From contig JASGGY010000006.1 of NCBI GenBank assembly GCA_047602575.1, positions 1 through 28,442 on the forward strand: a stretch of DNA of 28,442 nt, given 5' to 3'. Position 1 is the first letter of the stretch, and each line of letters opens with the position of its first letter. Shown here piece after piece: positions 15,472 to 23,524 of the stretch. Source of the DNA: UBA1366 sp047602575. GTDB lineage: Bacteria > Bacillota > Clostridia > Oscillospirales > Ruminococcaceae. A program made the position numbers and the translations under genes. The notes beneath the pieces were generated by a model, which saw only the letters and a program-made list of their open reading frames with translations, was not told the DNA's origin and did no database searches.

Positions 15472-16102
15472 CCTTTCGCAGCTGCTTTCGCCGCAAACGC
15501 CAGTGTATCCGGGCGATCCGCCATTTGCGTTCACACAGAAGCTGACTTTGCCCGCCGATGTCTGCGCGGTTTCGAAATTCACGGCGGGCACGCATTTCGG
15601 CACGCACATTGATGCGTTTGCGCACTTCATTGACGGCGGTCTGACGGCGGAAGCAATGCCGCTTGCGCAGTTTGTCGGGCGGGCACTGGTTGCGGCAATC
15701 ACGCCGGAAAACGGAGCAATTTCGGTTACGGCGTTGGAACGCGCACTCTCGCACCGCACGGATGAGCGGATTCTGCTGCTTTCCACCGGACATGGGCGGG
15801 CGGCGGGGACGGCGGCGTTTTTTCAAAACCTGCCGCTGCTGCCGGACGGGCTTGCGGCATTGCTGACGAAAAGCGGCATCATCACGCTCGGTCTGGATTG
15901 TCCGTCCGTAGAAAGCGCCGCCGGAACGGTTGCGCTGCACAAAAGCCTGCTCGGCAGCGGCATTGCTCTGGTTGAGGGGCTGGTCGGGCTGGAGAATCTG
16001 GTGGGCAAAGTTCCGCGGTCGGTGTTTTTCAGCGCCGCCCCGCTGAAGATACGCGGCGCGGACGGCACGCCGGTGCGGGCATATGCGATGACAGAAGATT
16101 GA
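15458..16102 (+). CDS. Cyclase / kynurenine formamidase-like metal hydrolase
   Basis: A 214-residue protein of the cyclase family (PF04199), which includes arylformamidases and other metal-dependent amide or ester hydrolases. It opens HDLSQLLSPQTPVYPGDPPF. The metal site is visible as THFGTHIDAFAHFIDGG (H-x-G-T-H-x-D-x3-H pattern), and a second block LGLDCPSVES lies later, with VEGLVGLENL near the end. The usual proline in the D-x-P-x-H motif is replaced by Phe (DAFAH). Start ATG 15458 lies inside the end of the preceding gene and has GGAGGGAG upstream; the longer open frame to 15263 is a shadow of that gene. True substrate unknown. Confidence 0.86.
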   Translation: MKLHDLSQLLSPQTPVYPGDPPFAFTQKLTLPADVCAVSKFTAGTHFGTHIDAFAHFIDGGLTAEAMPLAQFVGRALVAAITPENGAISVTALERALSHRTDERILLLSTGHGRAAGTAAFFQNLPLLPDGLAALLTKSGIITLGLDCPSVESAAGTVALHKSLLGSGIALVEGLVGLENLVGKVPRSVFFSAAPLKIRGADGTPVRAYAMTED

Positions 16103-16236
16103 CCGCACTTCCCCGCGCGGCATTTACTCGGCAGCGAAATTTCGGGAACAGGGTTTCGCATAAAACTGCACGCAGCCGCGCATTCTATTTTTATAAGAAT
16201 AAGAAAGGAAAGCCGCCGCCGGGCGGGGTGTCTGGT

Positions 16237-17121
16237 ATGAGTAAAACGACTGCGCCGCGCACCGGGCGGCTGAACCGCTTTTTGATGCGGCTGGTGAAAA
16301 TCACGCTGGGCGCGGCACTTTACGCGGCTGGCGTGAGCGTGTTCCTTGAGCCGAACTCGGTGATTTCCGGCGGGGTGACGGGCATTTCCATGATGCTGGC
16401 GCGCTTTCTGCCGATCGGCGTGGGCACACTGGTGTTCACGCTCAACATTCCGCTGATGCTGGCTGGCTGGCGGAAGCTCGGGCGGCGGTTTTTCACCGAT
16501 ACGCTGATTGCCATCGCGATTGCATCGGTTTTTATCAATCTGTTCACACGGATCACCCCGCCGACAAACGACATCCTGCTCGGCTCGCTGGCGGGTGGCG
16601 CGCTCATCGCGGTGGGCATCGGGATCATCTTCCGCGCGGGCGCGACAACGGGCGGGTCGGACATCGTCGTGCGGCTGATCAAGCTCAAATATAAGCACAT
16701 CAAGTCCGGCCGGATTTTCCTGATTCTGGACGGTATTATCGTGCTGTCGTCGGGAATTGTTTTCGGCGGATGGGATTATGCGCTTTACGGATCGCTGGCG
16801 CTGGTGGTGGACACCACGGTGCTGGACATCGTTTTATACGGGCGCGACGAAGCAAAGCTCGTCCTCATCGTCAGCCGAAAAGAAGACGCGATCATGGAGC
16901 AGCTGCTCAAAAAGCTTGACATCGGCGCAAGCTTTTTAAACGGTACAGGCGGCTTTACGGGGCGCGACGAGCGCGTGATTCTGTGCGCGATGAAAAAGAA
17001 CGTGCTTCCGAAAGCGCGTGAGGTGGTGAAAAACACCGATCCGGAAGCATTTATGATTGTGACCTCGGCGACCGAGATTTTCGGCAAGGGCTTTAAGGGA
17101 TACCAAAGCGAAATTTTTTAA
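16237..17121 (+). CDS. YitT family membrane protein
   Basis: A 294-residue protein with about five membrane spans in the first 200 residues and a soluble C-terminal DUF2179 domain of about 80 residues (FTGRDERVILCAMKKN). The conserved pattern AAGVSVFLEPNSVISGGVTGISMML near the N-terminus and RAGATTGGSDIVVRLIK in the middle are typical. The function of YitT proteins is not established; a transport role is often assumed. The ribosome site before ATG 16237 is weak (GGGCGGGGTG); an in-frame GTG at 16228 is an alternative. The gap of 134 bases from the cyclase gene shows no clear promoter, so it may be read from upstream. Confidence 0.92.
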   Translation: MSKTTAPRTGRLNRFLMRLVKITLGAALYAAGVSVFLEPNSVISGGVTGISMMLARFLPIGVGTLVFTLNIPLMLAGWRKLGRRFFTDTLIAIAIASVFINLFTRITPPTNDILLGSLAGGALIAVGIGIIFRAGATTGGSDIVVRLIKLKYKHIKSGRIFLILDGIIVLSSGIVFGGWDYALYGSLALVVDTTVLDIVLYGRDEAKLVLIVSRKEDAIMEQLLKKLDIGASFLNGTGGFTGRDERVILCAMKKNVLPKAREVVKNTDPEAFMIVTSATEIFGKGFKGYQSEIF

Positions 17122-17137
17122 CGAAACGGAGCAACCA

Positions 17138-17803
17138 ATGAAATTTGACACAAAACGGTTTAAGGGCATTATTTTTGATTTAGACGGCACGTTGGTGGAC
17201 TCTCCCCATGTGTGGCAGCACATTGATGCGGTGTTCCTTGGAAAGCGCGGGCTTGCCGTGCCGGAGAATTATTTCGCGGAAGTCTGCGCGATGAATTTCA
17301 GCCAGGCTGCGGATTACACCATTGCGCGGTTCGGGTTGGACGACAAGCCGGAGGATGTTGTGCGGGAATGGTTCGACCTTGCCATCGACGAATATCGCCA
17401 CAACATTCCCCTGAAGCCCCACGCGGCGGAATTCCTGCGAGCGCTGAATGCGGCGGGCATCAAAATCGCCCTTGCCACCGCCGCAGCACCGGCGCTTTTT
17501 GAAGCGGTGCTGAAAAACCACGGCGTGTACGACCTCTTTGACGCGTTCGCGTCCACGGGGGAAGTCGCGCGCGGGAAGGGCTTTCCGGATGTGTACATAT
17601 TAGCAGCGGAGCGCATCGGGCTTGCGCCGGCGGACTGCGCGGTGTTCGAGGACATTCGTGAAGGAATACAGGGTGCGAAGGACGGCGGTTTTGTGAGCGT
17701 GGCGGTACTGGATGCCTCCGCCCGCGCTTGCTGGGACGCACTGAAAACAGAAGCGGATTACTGGATCAGCAGCTATGCCGAGTTAATTGAACAGGAAGTA
17801 TAA
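17138..17803 (+). CDS. HAD family phosphatase (phosphoglycolate phosphatase / beta-phosphoglucomutase type)
   Basis: A 221-residue HAD hydrolase of subfamily I. Motif I is IIFDLDGTLVDS, with nucleophile and acid Asp. The cap domain follows (residues about 20-90), motif II is IALATAA, the motif III lysine lies in ARGKGFPDVY, and motif IV is VFEDIREGIQGAKDGG. These enzymes remove phosphate from small sugar phosphates or similar metabolites; the substrate cannot be assigned. It starts 16 bases after yitT, so it is probably in the same transcript, and is followed by a terminator shared with the convergent lipoprotein gene. Confidence 0.9.
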   Translation: MKFDTKRFKGIIFDLDGTLVDSPHVWQHIDAVFLGKRGLAVPENYFAEVCAMNFSQAADYTIARFGLDDKPEDVVREWFDLAIDEYRHNIPLKPHAAEFLRALNAAGIKIALATAAAPALFEAVLKNHGVYDLFDAFASTGEVARGKGFPDVYILAAERIGLAPADCAVFEDIREGIQGAKDGGFVSVAVLDASARACWDALKTEADYWISSYAELIEQEV

Positions 17804-17804
17804 A

Positions 17805-17837
17805 AACAGCCTGCACGACAAAACCGTGCGGGCTGTT
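17805..17837. terminator. Bidirectional terminator between HAD gene and lipoprotein gene
   Basis: AACAGCCTGCACG (17805-17817) pairs with CGTGCGGGCTGTT (17825-17837), with one G-T pair. An A run precedes it, so the minus-strand transcript ends in GTTTTTAT; the plus side has a weaker ACTTTATT tract. Confidence 0.8.
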
Positions 17838-17853
17838 CAACTTTATTCGATTA

Positions 17854-18579
17854 CTACGCGAAGTACAGCATGAGCAATAGGCAGCGGAATTCTGTGATAT
17901 CCGCCTGGCACATATCTATTTCCGGATTTCCGGACCCTACACCGCCCCAATTTTGTGCGACTGTGTCCATACAAGCTTCCTTGTCCTTAACCCATTGATT
18001 TTCCGCACTTTTTAACTGATCAAAAACATCCGCCGGGAGCTGTTTGCGCAAATCCGCGTAAATATCATTTAGAAATTTATCATAAGAATTGTTCAGGGCG
18101 TAATACTGGGCAATCGCGCCGACATAATAATCATCGGGTGCATTGTCATAGCCGTAATTGCTCGCTTCTAAGTCCGGCTTAATGTGACTGTATTGCTGAT
18201 AAACCGCATTGTCCTGCGGAAACTTTGCGTTGAGTTCCGCAAATAAATCTGATAATAGTTTATCCGATGTTTCACTGTTCGCAGAGGTGTATTGTTCGCA
18301 TACGGTAAAAAACGTTTCCTGATATGCGTTGATTTCGGTGAGCAAATCCGCGTATTTTTGCGTATCTGCGGCGATGGCGGTGTCCGTCTGTGTTTGTGCG
18401 GCGGAATCGTCAGCGGGCTTTGCGGAAACCGGCACGACAGCGGTGTTCTTCTGCGTGGTTGTGGTGGTTGCGGCTGCGGCTTTGGAGGTGGTTTCCGTGC
18501 TTTCGGTTGAACCCGACGCGCACGAAGCAAGCACCGTAGCTGCCATGAGCAGTACGGCTGCGGATAAACGCTTTTTCAT
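17854..18579 (-). CDS. Lipoprotein with LprI/DUF1311-like domain
   Basis: A 241-residue secreted lipoprotein. The N-terminus MKKRLSAAVLLMAATVLASC is a type II signal with lipobox LASC, so the mature protein is tethered to the outer face of the membrane through its Cys. A low-complexity Ser/Thr/Ala linker runs to about residue 70. The C-terminal part matches the lysozyme-inhibitor LprI type (DUF1311): LNNSYDKFLNDIYADLRKQL, then LKSAENQWVKDKEACMD and a final C..DITEFRCLLL. Two cysteines (KEAC and DMC) could form a disulfide. Some relatives inhibit lysozyme; most are untested. It has AGAAGGA before the ATG and its own promoter. Confidence 0.82.
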   Translation of the reverse strand: MKKRLSAAVLLMAATVLASCASGSTESTETTSKAAAATTTTTQKNTAVVPVSAKPADDSAAQTQTDTAIAADTQKYADLLTEINAYQETFFTVCEQYTSANSETSDKLLSDLFAELNAKFPQDNAVYQQYSHIKPDLEASNYGYDNAPDDYYVGAIAQYYALNNSYDKFLNDIYADLRKQLPADVFDQLKSAENQWVKDKEACMDTVAQNWGGVGSGNPEIDMCQADITEFRCLLLMLYFA

Positions 18580-18684
18580 TTGGTTGTCCTTCTTTTTGTT
18601 CGTTTTTACTTTTTCTATTTATAAACAATTCGCGGGGCGCTTGCCATACCTTGTTCAGCCCAGCGGAATTGCTGACCTGCACCT

Positions 18685-18713
18685 ATGATACCGCAAACGC
18701 AGGAAAATTTCAA
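18685..18713 (-). promoter_or_regulatory. Promoter of LprI-like lipoprotein gene
   Basis: TTGAAA, 17-bp spacer, TATCAT, about 105 bases upstream of the start codon. Confidence 0.6.
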
Positions 18714-18776
18714 CAACATACCTGTTACAATTTATCACAATGTGATGACAAATTTGTCCATAGATAACAGGTTGTT
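18711..18776. repeat. Nested inverted repeat upstream of the lipoprotein promoter
   Basis: Outer arms AACAAC..CTGTTA (from 18712) and TAACAGGTTGTT (18765-18776) enclose an inner ATCACA/TGTGAT palindrome. No good T run follows on the minus strand, so it is not a clear terminator for tsaD. Its outer arm overlaps the -35 box of the lipoprotein promoter, so it may be an operator. Confidence 0.45.
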
Positions 18777-18821
18777 TTAACCCATAAGATGCACCGCAAA
18801 CGCTCCGGCTTCTGCGCAGCG

Positions 18822-19844
18822 TCAGCTTTCGTTGCCCAAATCATCGAGCGGCAGCGTCGCAATACCGTTGAGCGACAAATTCGCGCGCTTTCCCGCCTGA
18901 AAATCAAAATAAGCCTGACAGCCGATCATCGCCGCGTTGTCGCCGCAGTACCGCAGCTCCGGCAGATAGAGCGCCATACCCACTTTTTCGCATTCTGACG
19001 CAAGCAAGCCGCGCACACCGGTATTCGCCGCCACACCGCCCGCCAGCGCAATCGTTTTATAGCCGGTTGCGCGCGCCGCGGCGATGGTTTTTCCAACCAG
19101 AATCTCACTGACCACACGCTGAAAGCTTGCCGCAACGTCGTCGCGGTTGAATGCCTCTCCTTTTTGCGTCGCGTTGTGGACGAGATTCACGACCGCTGTT
19201 TTTAAGCCGGAAAAGCTGAAATCAAACGCGCTCCCCGTCACCTTGGGATACGGCAGGGTGAAAGCGTGCGGGTTGCCGCGCCCGGCGGCTTCGTCGATGA
19301 ATTTCCCACCGGGGTAATCAAACCCCAGCACGCGCGCGGCTTTGTCAAAGCACTCCCCCGCCGCGTCGTCGCGGGTTCGCCCGATGACGTGAAAATTCGT
19401 GTAGCTTTTCACCTCGACAATGTGGCTGTGTCCGCCGCTTGCCACCAGACAAAGAAAGGGCGGTTTTAATTCCGGATGGGAAAGATAATTCGCCGCGATG
19501 TGACCGGTGATGTGATGCACGGGAACAAGCGGTTTCCCCGTGCGCATGGCAAGCCCCTTCGCAAAGCTCACCCCCACCAGCAGCGTGCCGATTAAGCCCG
19601 GCGCATAGGTCACGGCGATCGCGTCGATGTCCGCCATGGTCAGCACCGCGTCGGAAAGCGCCTGCGCGCAGACCTGTGAAATGCACTCGCAGTGCCGGCG
19701 CGATGCGATTTCCGGCACAACGCCGCCGTAAAGCTTATGCTCGTCAATTTGCGTGGCAATGACGTTTGACTGTACATAAATCCCGTCCGCAACCACCGCA
19801 CAGGCGGTTTCATCGCAGGAGGATTCTATCGCAAAAATGTTCAT
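18822..19844 (-). CDS. tsaD: tRNA N6-adenosine threonylcarbamoyltransferase
   Basis: A 340-residue cytoplasmic enzyme of the ASKHA fold. It transfers the threonylcarbamoyl group to A37 of tRNAs that read ANN codons, working with TsaB and TsaE, which are not in this window. It opens IFAIESSCDETACAV. The metal-binding histidines are His110, His111 and His115 (VHHITGH). Nucleotide-site blocks VASGGHSHIV and GGVAANTGVRG and the late CGDNAAMIG are present. Start: the frame extends to GTG 19850, but GGAG lies 5 bp before ATG 19844, so ATG is chosen. Last gene of the dusB-rsmI-rimI-tsaD run. Confidence 0.96.
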   Translation of the reverse strand: MNIFAIESSCDETACAVVADGIYVQSNVIATQIDEHKLYGGVVPEIASRRHCECISQVCAQALSDAVLTMADIDAIAVTYAPGLIGTLLVGVSFAKGLAMRTGKPLVPVHHITGHIAANYLSHPELKPPFLCLVASGGHSHIVEVKSYTNFHVIGRTRDDAAGECFDKAARVLGFDYPGGKFIDEAAGRGNPHAFTLPYPKVTGSAFDFSFSGLKTAVVNLVHNATQKGEAFNRDDVAASFQRVVSEILVGKTIAAARATGYKTIALAGGVAANTGVRGLLASECEKVGMALYLPELRYCGDNAAMIGCQAYFDFQAGKRANLSLNGIATLPLDDLGNES

Positions 19845-19871
19845 TTTCACTCCAATCCCGACGGCGCACCG

Positions 19872-20324
19872 TCAGTCGTTTTTGGTGTATTTGGTCATGA
19901 GCAGCGCGTCCTCGGGCGGGTCGGTGTAAAAATTGCGCCGGATGCCGACCTGCACGTACTTCAGCTTCCGGTAAAGCCGGAACGCGGCGGTGTTGCCCGC
20001 CCGCACCTCAAGGGTAATAAACTGCGCTTGCTCCGGCAGACTTCTCTCAAAAGCGATCAGAAGCGCTTCGCCGATGCCTTTTCCGCGGTGCGCGACGGTG
20101 ACGGCGACGTTGTTGATGTAAACCTCATCCAATATCACCCGCGCGTTGACAAACGCAACCGCAGCGCCCTCCGCAACCGCAACCAAGGTATGCGCAAGCG
20201 GATTGCGCAGTTCTTCTGAAAACGCGTTCTCGCTCCACGGATTGGTGAAGCACTCCGCTTCGATGCCAGCCACGGCGGGAACATCGCCCGCGTTCATGAC
20301 GCGGATTTCATAAGAATACTCCAT
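19872..20324 (-). CDS. rimI: Ribosomal protein alanine N-acetyltransferase RimI
   Basis: A 150-residue GNAT enzyme that acetylates the N-terminal alanine of ribosomal protein S18, and in some bacteria other proteins. The family pattern is AECFTNPWSENAFSEEL near the N-terminus, YINNVAVTVAHRGKGIGEALL (acetyl-CoA loop R-G-K-G-I-G) and LEVRAGNTAAFRLYRKL. It starts two bases after the rsmI stop and ends 27 bases before tsaD. The rimI-tsaD pairing is common in Firmicutes, where tsaB often stands between or beside them; it does not here. Confidence 0.92.
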   Translation of the reverse strand: MEYSYEIRVMNAGDVPAVAGIEAECFTNPWSENAFSEELRNPLAHTLVAVAEGAAVAFVNARVILDEVYINNVAVTVAHRGKGIGEALLIAFERSLPEQAQFITLEVRAGNTAAFRLYRKLKYVQVGIRRNFYTDPPEDALLMTKYTKND

Positions 20325-20326
20325 CG

Positions 20327-21160
20327 CTATGCGTCCTGTTCCAGCAAGCGCGCGTACAGCTCGCTTTTCGTGAAGCCCGTGTCCTTCGCCACCGTGCGGC
20401 AGGCGTCCGCCGCGCGCATCCCGCCGGCAACAAGCGCCCGCGCCTGTTCCGCCGCGTCATCAACCGTCAGGGAGGGTTCTTCTTCCGCCTGTGCGCCCTC
20501 AATCACCAGCACGAATTCCCCACGCGGGGCTTGCGCGCGATACCTTGTCACCGCCTCGCTGAGCGTCGTGCGGACGACCTCCTCATAAACCTTTGTCAGT
20601 TCGCGGCACAGTGAAATCCGCCTGTCGCCGAAGGACGCAAGCATATCACGCAGCGTTGGGAGCAGCTTATGGGGCGCTTCGTAGAAAATCAGGGTGCTTG
20701 TCAATTTCGCTGCCGCCGCAAGATGCACGCGGCGGGATTTTTTATTCACCGACAAAAAGCCCTCAAACGAAAATCGCGCCGTCGGCAGCCCACTGATCGC
20801 AAGCGCCGTCACCGCCGCACTCGCAGCCGGCACGGCGCAGACCTCAATCCCATGTTCCGCACAGATGCGCACAAGCTCCTCGCCGGGATCGGAGATGCAC
20901 GGCATTCCCGCGTCGGAAACCACCGCACAGCTTTCGCCGGCTAAAATCCGCGCCAGCACCGCCGCGCAGCTTTCCCGCAGATTATGCGCATGGTGGCTGA
21001 CCATGGGCTTTTTGATTTCAAAATAATTAAGCAGCTTCGCCGTCACGCGCGTATCCTCCGCACAGATGAAATCCACCGCTTCAAGCGTTTCCACCGCGCG
21101 GTAGGTCATGTCGCCCAGATTGCCGATGGGCGTTCCCACCACATAGAGCTTTCCTGCCAT
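20327..21160 (-). CDS. rsmI: 16S rRNA (cytidine-1402-2'-O)-methyltransferase
   Basis: A 277-residue SAM-dependent enzyme of the tetrapyrrole methylase fold that methylates the ribose of C1402 in the decoding centre of 16S rRNA. Signatures: LYVVGTPIGNLGDMTYRAVE at the N-terminus, ICAEDTRVTAKLL, VSDAGMPCISDPGEELVR (SAM site) and the GFLSVNKKSRR block in the middle, with a small helical C-terminal domain (ACRTVAKDTGFTKSELYARLL). The ATG directly follows the dusB stop (TAAATG), so translation is coupled. Confidence 0.96.
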   Translation of the reverse strand: MAGKLYVVGTPIGNLGDMTYRAVETLEAVDFICAEDTRVTAKLLNYFEIKKPMVSHHAHNLRESCAAVLARILAGESCAVVSDAGMPCISDPGEELVRICAEHGIEVCAVPAASAAVTALAISGLPTARFSFEGFLSVNKKSRRVHLAAAAKLTSTLIFYEAPHKLLPTLRDMLASFGDRRISLCRELTKVYEEVVRTTLSEAVTRYRAQAPRGEFVLVIEGAQAEEEPSLTVDDAAEQARALVAGGMRAADACRTVAKDTGFTKSELYARLLEQDA

Positions 21161-22168
21161 TTATCCATTCCCGCTTTCTGTTTTCGCGGCAAAGCACAGG
21201 GCTTCCTCCGCCAGTTTGTCCAGATCCGCAAGTGTTTCCAGCGTGCTGCTTTTCCCGCGCAGTGCGGCGGAGTTCGGCATTCCCTTGAGATACCATGCCA
21301 CGCATTTGCGCGCCTCGCGCATTCCGTTGCCCTCGCCGTTGTTCTCACAAATCATCGCGGCATGACGCTTCATCACCGCCACCCGCACCGCGTAATCCGG
21401 CTCGGGAAGCAGTTTGCCGCTTATAATAAATTCCCGCACCTGTTCAAACACCCACGGTCTGCCGTAGCTCCCCCGCCCGATCATCACCAAGTCGCAGCCC
21501 GCCTGTTCATACATCGCCGCACAGTCCTGCGCCGTTTTCACATCGCCGTTGCCGATGACAGGAATTTTCACCGCGTCCTTGACCGCTCGAATAACCGACC
21601 AATCGGCTTCCCCCGCATACATCTGCGTTTTCGTCCGCCCGTGAACGGCGACTGCGGCGACACCCGCCTGCTCAAGCGCTTTCGCAAGTTCCACTGCGTT
21701 GATGCTTGCCGCGTCCCACCCCGCGCGGATTTTCGCCGTCACGGGGCAAGCTGCATTTTTCACCGCCGCCGCAGCGATTTCCGCGGCACGCGCGATGTTT
21801 TTCATCAAAGCGCTTCCGCTGCCCTGCGACACGATTTTCGGCACGGGGCAGCCCATGTTCAGGTCAATGATGTCCGGCGAGAAGTCGCCGAGCAGATACG
21901 CGGCTTTGCCAACGTATTCTGCGTCCTCGCCGAATAGTTGTAACGCCATCGGGCGCTCCCCCGCCGTAACTTCGCAAAGCGCGCGCGTTTTTTTGTCGCC
22001 GTAGCACAAGCCTTTTGCGGAAATCATCTCGCTGACGAGATACGCCGCGCCGAATTCCTTACAAAGCGCACGGTATGCGCGGTCGGCGACCGACGCCATG
22101 GGGGCAAGGCACGCGGTTTTTTCGATGGTTACCGTTCCGATTTTGATTTGACCGATTTTGTTATCCAA
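21161..22168 (-). CDS. dusB: tRNA dihydrouridine synthase DusB
   Basis: A 335-residue FMN enzyme that reduces uridines in the tRNA D-loop to dihydrouridine. It opens LAPMASVADRAYRALCKEFG. The catalytic Cys is in DLNMGCPVPKIVSQGSGSALM. FMN-binding blocks HGRTKTQMYAG, IGNGDVKTAQD and MIGRGSYGRPWVF follow, and the C-terminal helical tRNA-binding domain includes ARKCVAWYLKGMP. The start is an unusual TTG at 22168, placed by a strong GGAGG six bases upstream; there is no better in-frame ATG. A TATAAT stands at 22201-22206, but its -35 is poor. First gene of the four-gene RNA-modification run. Confidence 0.95.
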   Translation of the reverse strand: MDNKIGQIKIGTVTIEKTACLAPMASVADRAYRALCKEFGAAYLVSEMISAKGLCYGDKKTRALCEVTAGERPMALQLFGEDAEYVGKAAYLLGDFSPDIIDLNMGCPVPKIVSQGSGSALMKNIARAAEIAAAAVKNAACPVTAKIRAGWDAASINAVELAKALEQAGVAAVAVHGRTKTQMYAGEADWSVIRAVKDAVKIPVIGNGDVKTAQDCAAMYEQAGCDLVMIGRGSYGRPWVFEQVREFIISGKLLPEPDYAVRVAVMKRHAAMICENNGEGNGMREARKCVAWYLKGMPNSAALRGKSSTLETLADLDKLAEEALCFAAKTESGNG

Positions 22169-22243
22169 ATGAATCCTCCAATGACTTCGTAGATTGATTT
22201 ATTATAAGACATCACCGTATCATTCCGGTACGCAGGATAGAAA

Positions 22244-22271
22244 CGCTGTTCATAAAAGCTGATGAACAGCG
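22244..22271 (-). terminator. Possible terminator of the P-loop gene
   Basis: Perfect 10-bp arms CGCTGTTCAT / ATGAACAGCG with an 8-base loop. The T tract behind it on the minus strand is weak (GTTTCTAT), so termination may be partial. It lies between the P-loop gene and dusB. Confidence 0.5.
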
Positions 22272-22319
22272 GCTGGGAATCTCGGCGGTCTGTTAAAAAA
22301 TCAGGATTTTTGACATTAA

Positions 22320-23270
22320 CTAAATTCTAATAAATCTTTTCCCGTTGAATGACCAGTCATAGTTTCCTTCTACAGTAAATTGTTGTATTCCATCAATGTT
22401 TTCAAACTTGATCTTTACTGGGAATGAAATTAATTCAAAGCTATCATTTCCGACATTGTTCATCGGCATATAATCCCAAAACAAGGAAGAAAACAACTGC
22501 TCATTTTGATCCATTTGAATTTGCCAAATATCTTCTCCCCGCTCAATCTGATAAGTGCCGCAATATTTTAGTTTATCAATTGCACGATTTGGCTTATTAT
22601 CATATTGATATCCAATCCGCTCTGTTAATTTACATATATATCTTGCCCAATCTTCATTTGATGTGTCAATCATAATTTTTTCGCACTTTAAGTTCTTATA
22701 AATCTCTTTCATTTGCTCCTGTTCATATGCCAAGCCTTTGAAAATGCTTTCATCTCCATTGTATTGATGATTTTCAAAATAACCATATGGTTCTGGTGTA
22801 CCTAATACTATGTTTTTCCAACATTCACCACGTGAGGTAAATGCTTTTTCAAAGCTCTTTTGTATATCAGGTCTATATAAAAAAACAATTAAAGGGTTTA
22901 ATGGCTTTATGACATCAATAATCTGATGATAGAAGTCCTCTACTTCCTTCTGGTTCCAGGCACTGGCTAATAAATACCGATCTAAGGCGTGCAAAAAGCA
23001 TCCTTCTGTTATACATCTATGATCGCTTTGTAGTACTTCATCTCGAAACGCTTCCCACTTTTTAAGCATTTGAATTCGATTTAATTCCATTCCCTCCCGA
23101 GTATGTATATCTCCTTCATCAAACTCGTGAAAGCGTATCGGATGATTTTCGCATTCTTCGTGTAACCAATAAACATTTTCTTTATCTGCGATCTGCGTGT
23201 AAAGACCTTTTGAAATGCTTGATTTTCCTACAGTCGATTGACCGTCTACAATTATTAAATGATTTTTCAT
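22320..23270 (-). CDS. AT-rich P-loop NTPase/kinase-like protein with C-terminal beta domain
   Basis: A 316-residue protein of unknown function. Residues about 3-20 hold a P-loop (LIIVDGQSTVGKSSISKGL). The rest of the first 220 residues has a nucleotide/thymidylate-kinase-like outline: a lid-type region rich in His and Glu (LHEECENHPIRFHEF), ITEGCFLHALDRYLLA in place of a Walker B strand, and IVFLYRPD, a strand that often precedes a kinase-type arginine. The last ~80 residues (CGTYQIERGEDIWQIQMD...) look like a small beta domain. Start ATG 23270 is set by GGAGG 7 bp upstream, although the frame stays open to 23318. Base composition is much more AT-rich than dusB and trmN6 beside it, which suggests transfer. 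Similar kinase-like proteins with such C-terminal domains occur singly in Firmicutes; the substrate is unknown. Confidence 0.68.
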   Translation of the reverse strand: MKNHLIIVDGQSTVGKSSISKGLYTQIADKENVYWLHEECENHPIRFHEFDEGDIHTREGMELNRIQMLKKWEAFRDEVLQSDHRCITEGCFLHALDRYLLASAWNQKEVEDFYHQIIDVIKPLNPLIVFLYRPDIQKSFEKAFTSRGECWKNIVLGTPEPYGYFENHQYNGDESIFKGLAYEQEQMKEIYKNLKCEKIMIDTSNEDWARYICKLTERIGYQYDNKPNRAIDKLKYCGTYQIERGEDIWQIQMDQNEQLFSSLFWDYMPMNNVGNDSFELISFPVKIKFENIDGIQQFTVEGNYDWSFNGKRFIRI

Positions 23271-23335
23271 AATCATTCCTCCAAGTTTCAAGTTACTTAT
23301 CCTTGTTGAATGATCCATTTTATCGCCCGAATGAT

Positions 23336-23364
23336 ATTATATCATATCCGGACTATTTTGACAA
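23336..23364 (-). promoter_or_regulatory. Promoter of the P-loop gene
   Basis: TTGTCA, 17-bp spacer, TATAAT. The -10 lies in a near-palindrome ATGATATTATATCAT, which could be bound by a regulator. Confidence 0.68.
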
Positions 23365-23455
23365 GGTTACCGAACAGGAAACCAAGAAAGCCTCGTGTAG
23401 ATGTACGATACATATTGTAAACCTACAAATACCGCAACCCCGCACCTCAGCCCTG

Positions 23456-23484
23456 TTGTAAAATAAACCGTTTTGTGTTATAAT
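23456..23484 (+). promoter_or_regulatory. Promoter of trmN6-polA
   Basis: TTGTAA, 17-bp spacer, TATAAT with TGT extended -10, about 40 bases upstream of the trmN6 start. Confidence 0.7.
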
Positions 23485-23524
23485 AAAATGACATTGAAAA
23501 TTAGCACGGATCAAGGGGTATTTT

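Noticed and set aside
15823..16698. 291-residue minus-strand frame across the cyclase and YitT genes
   Set aside because: Antisense to two recognisable genes and very rich in Arg, His and Pro; no start signal.
20984..21937. 317-residue plus-strand frame opposite dusB and rsmI
   Set aside because: Complete overlap with two well-conserved enzymes on the other strand; no promoter or ribosome site.
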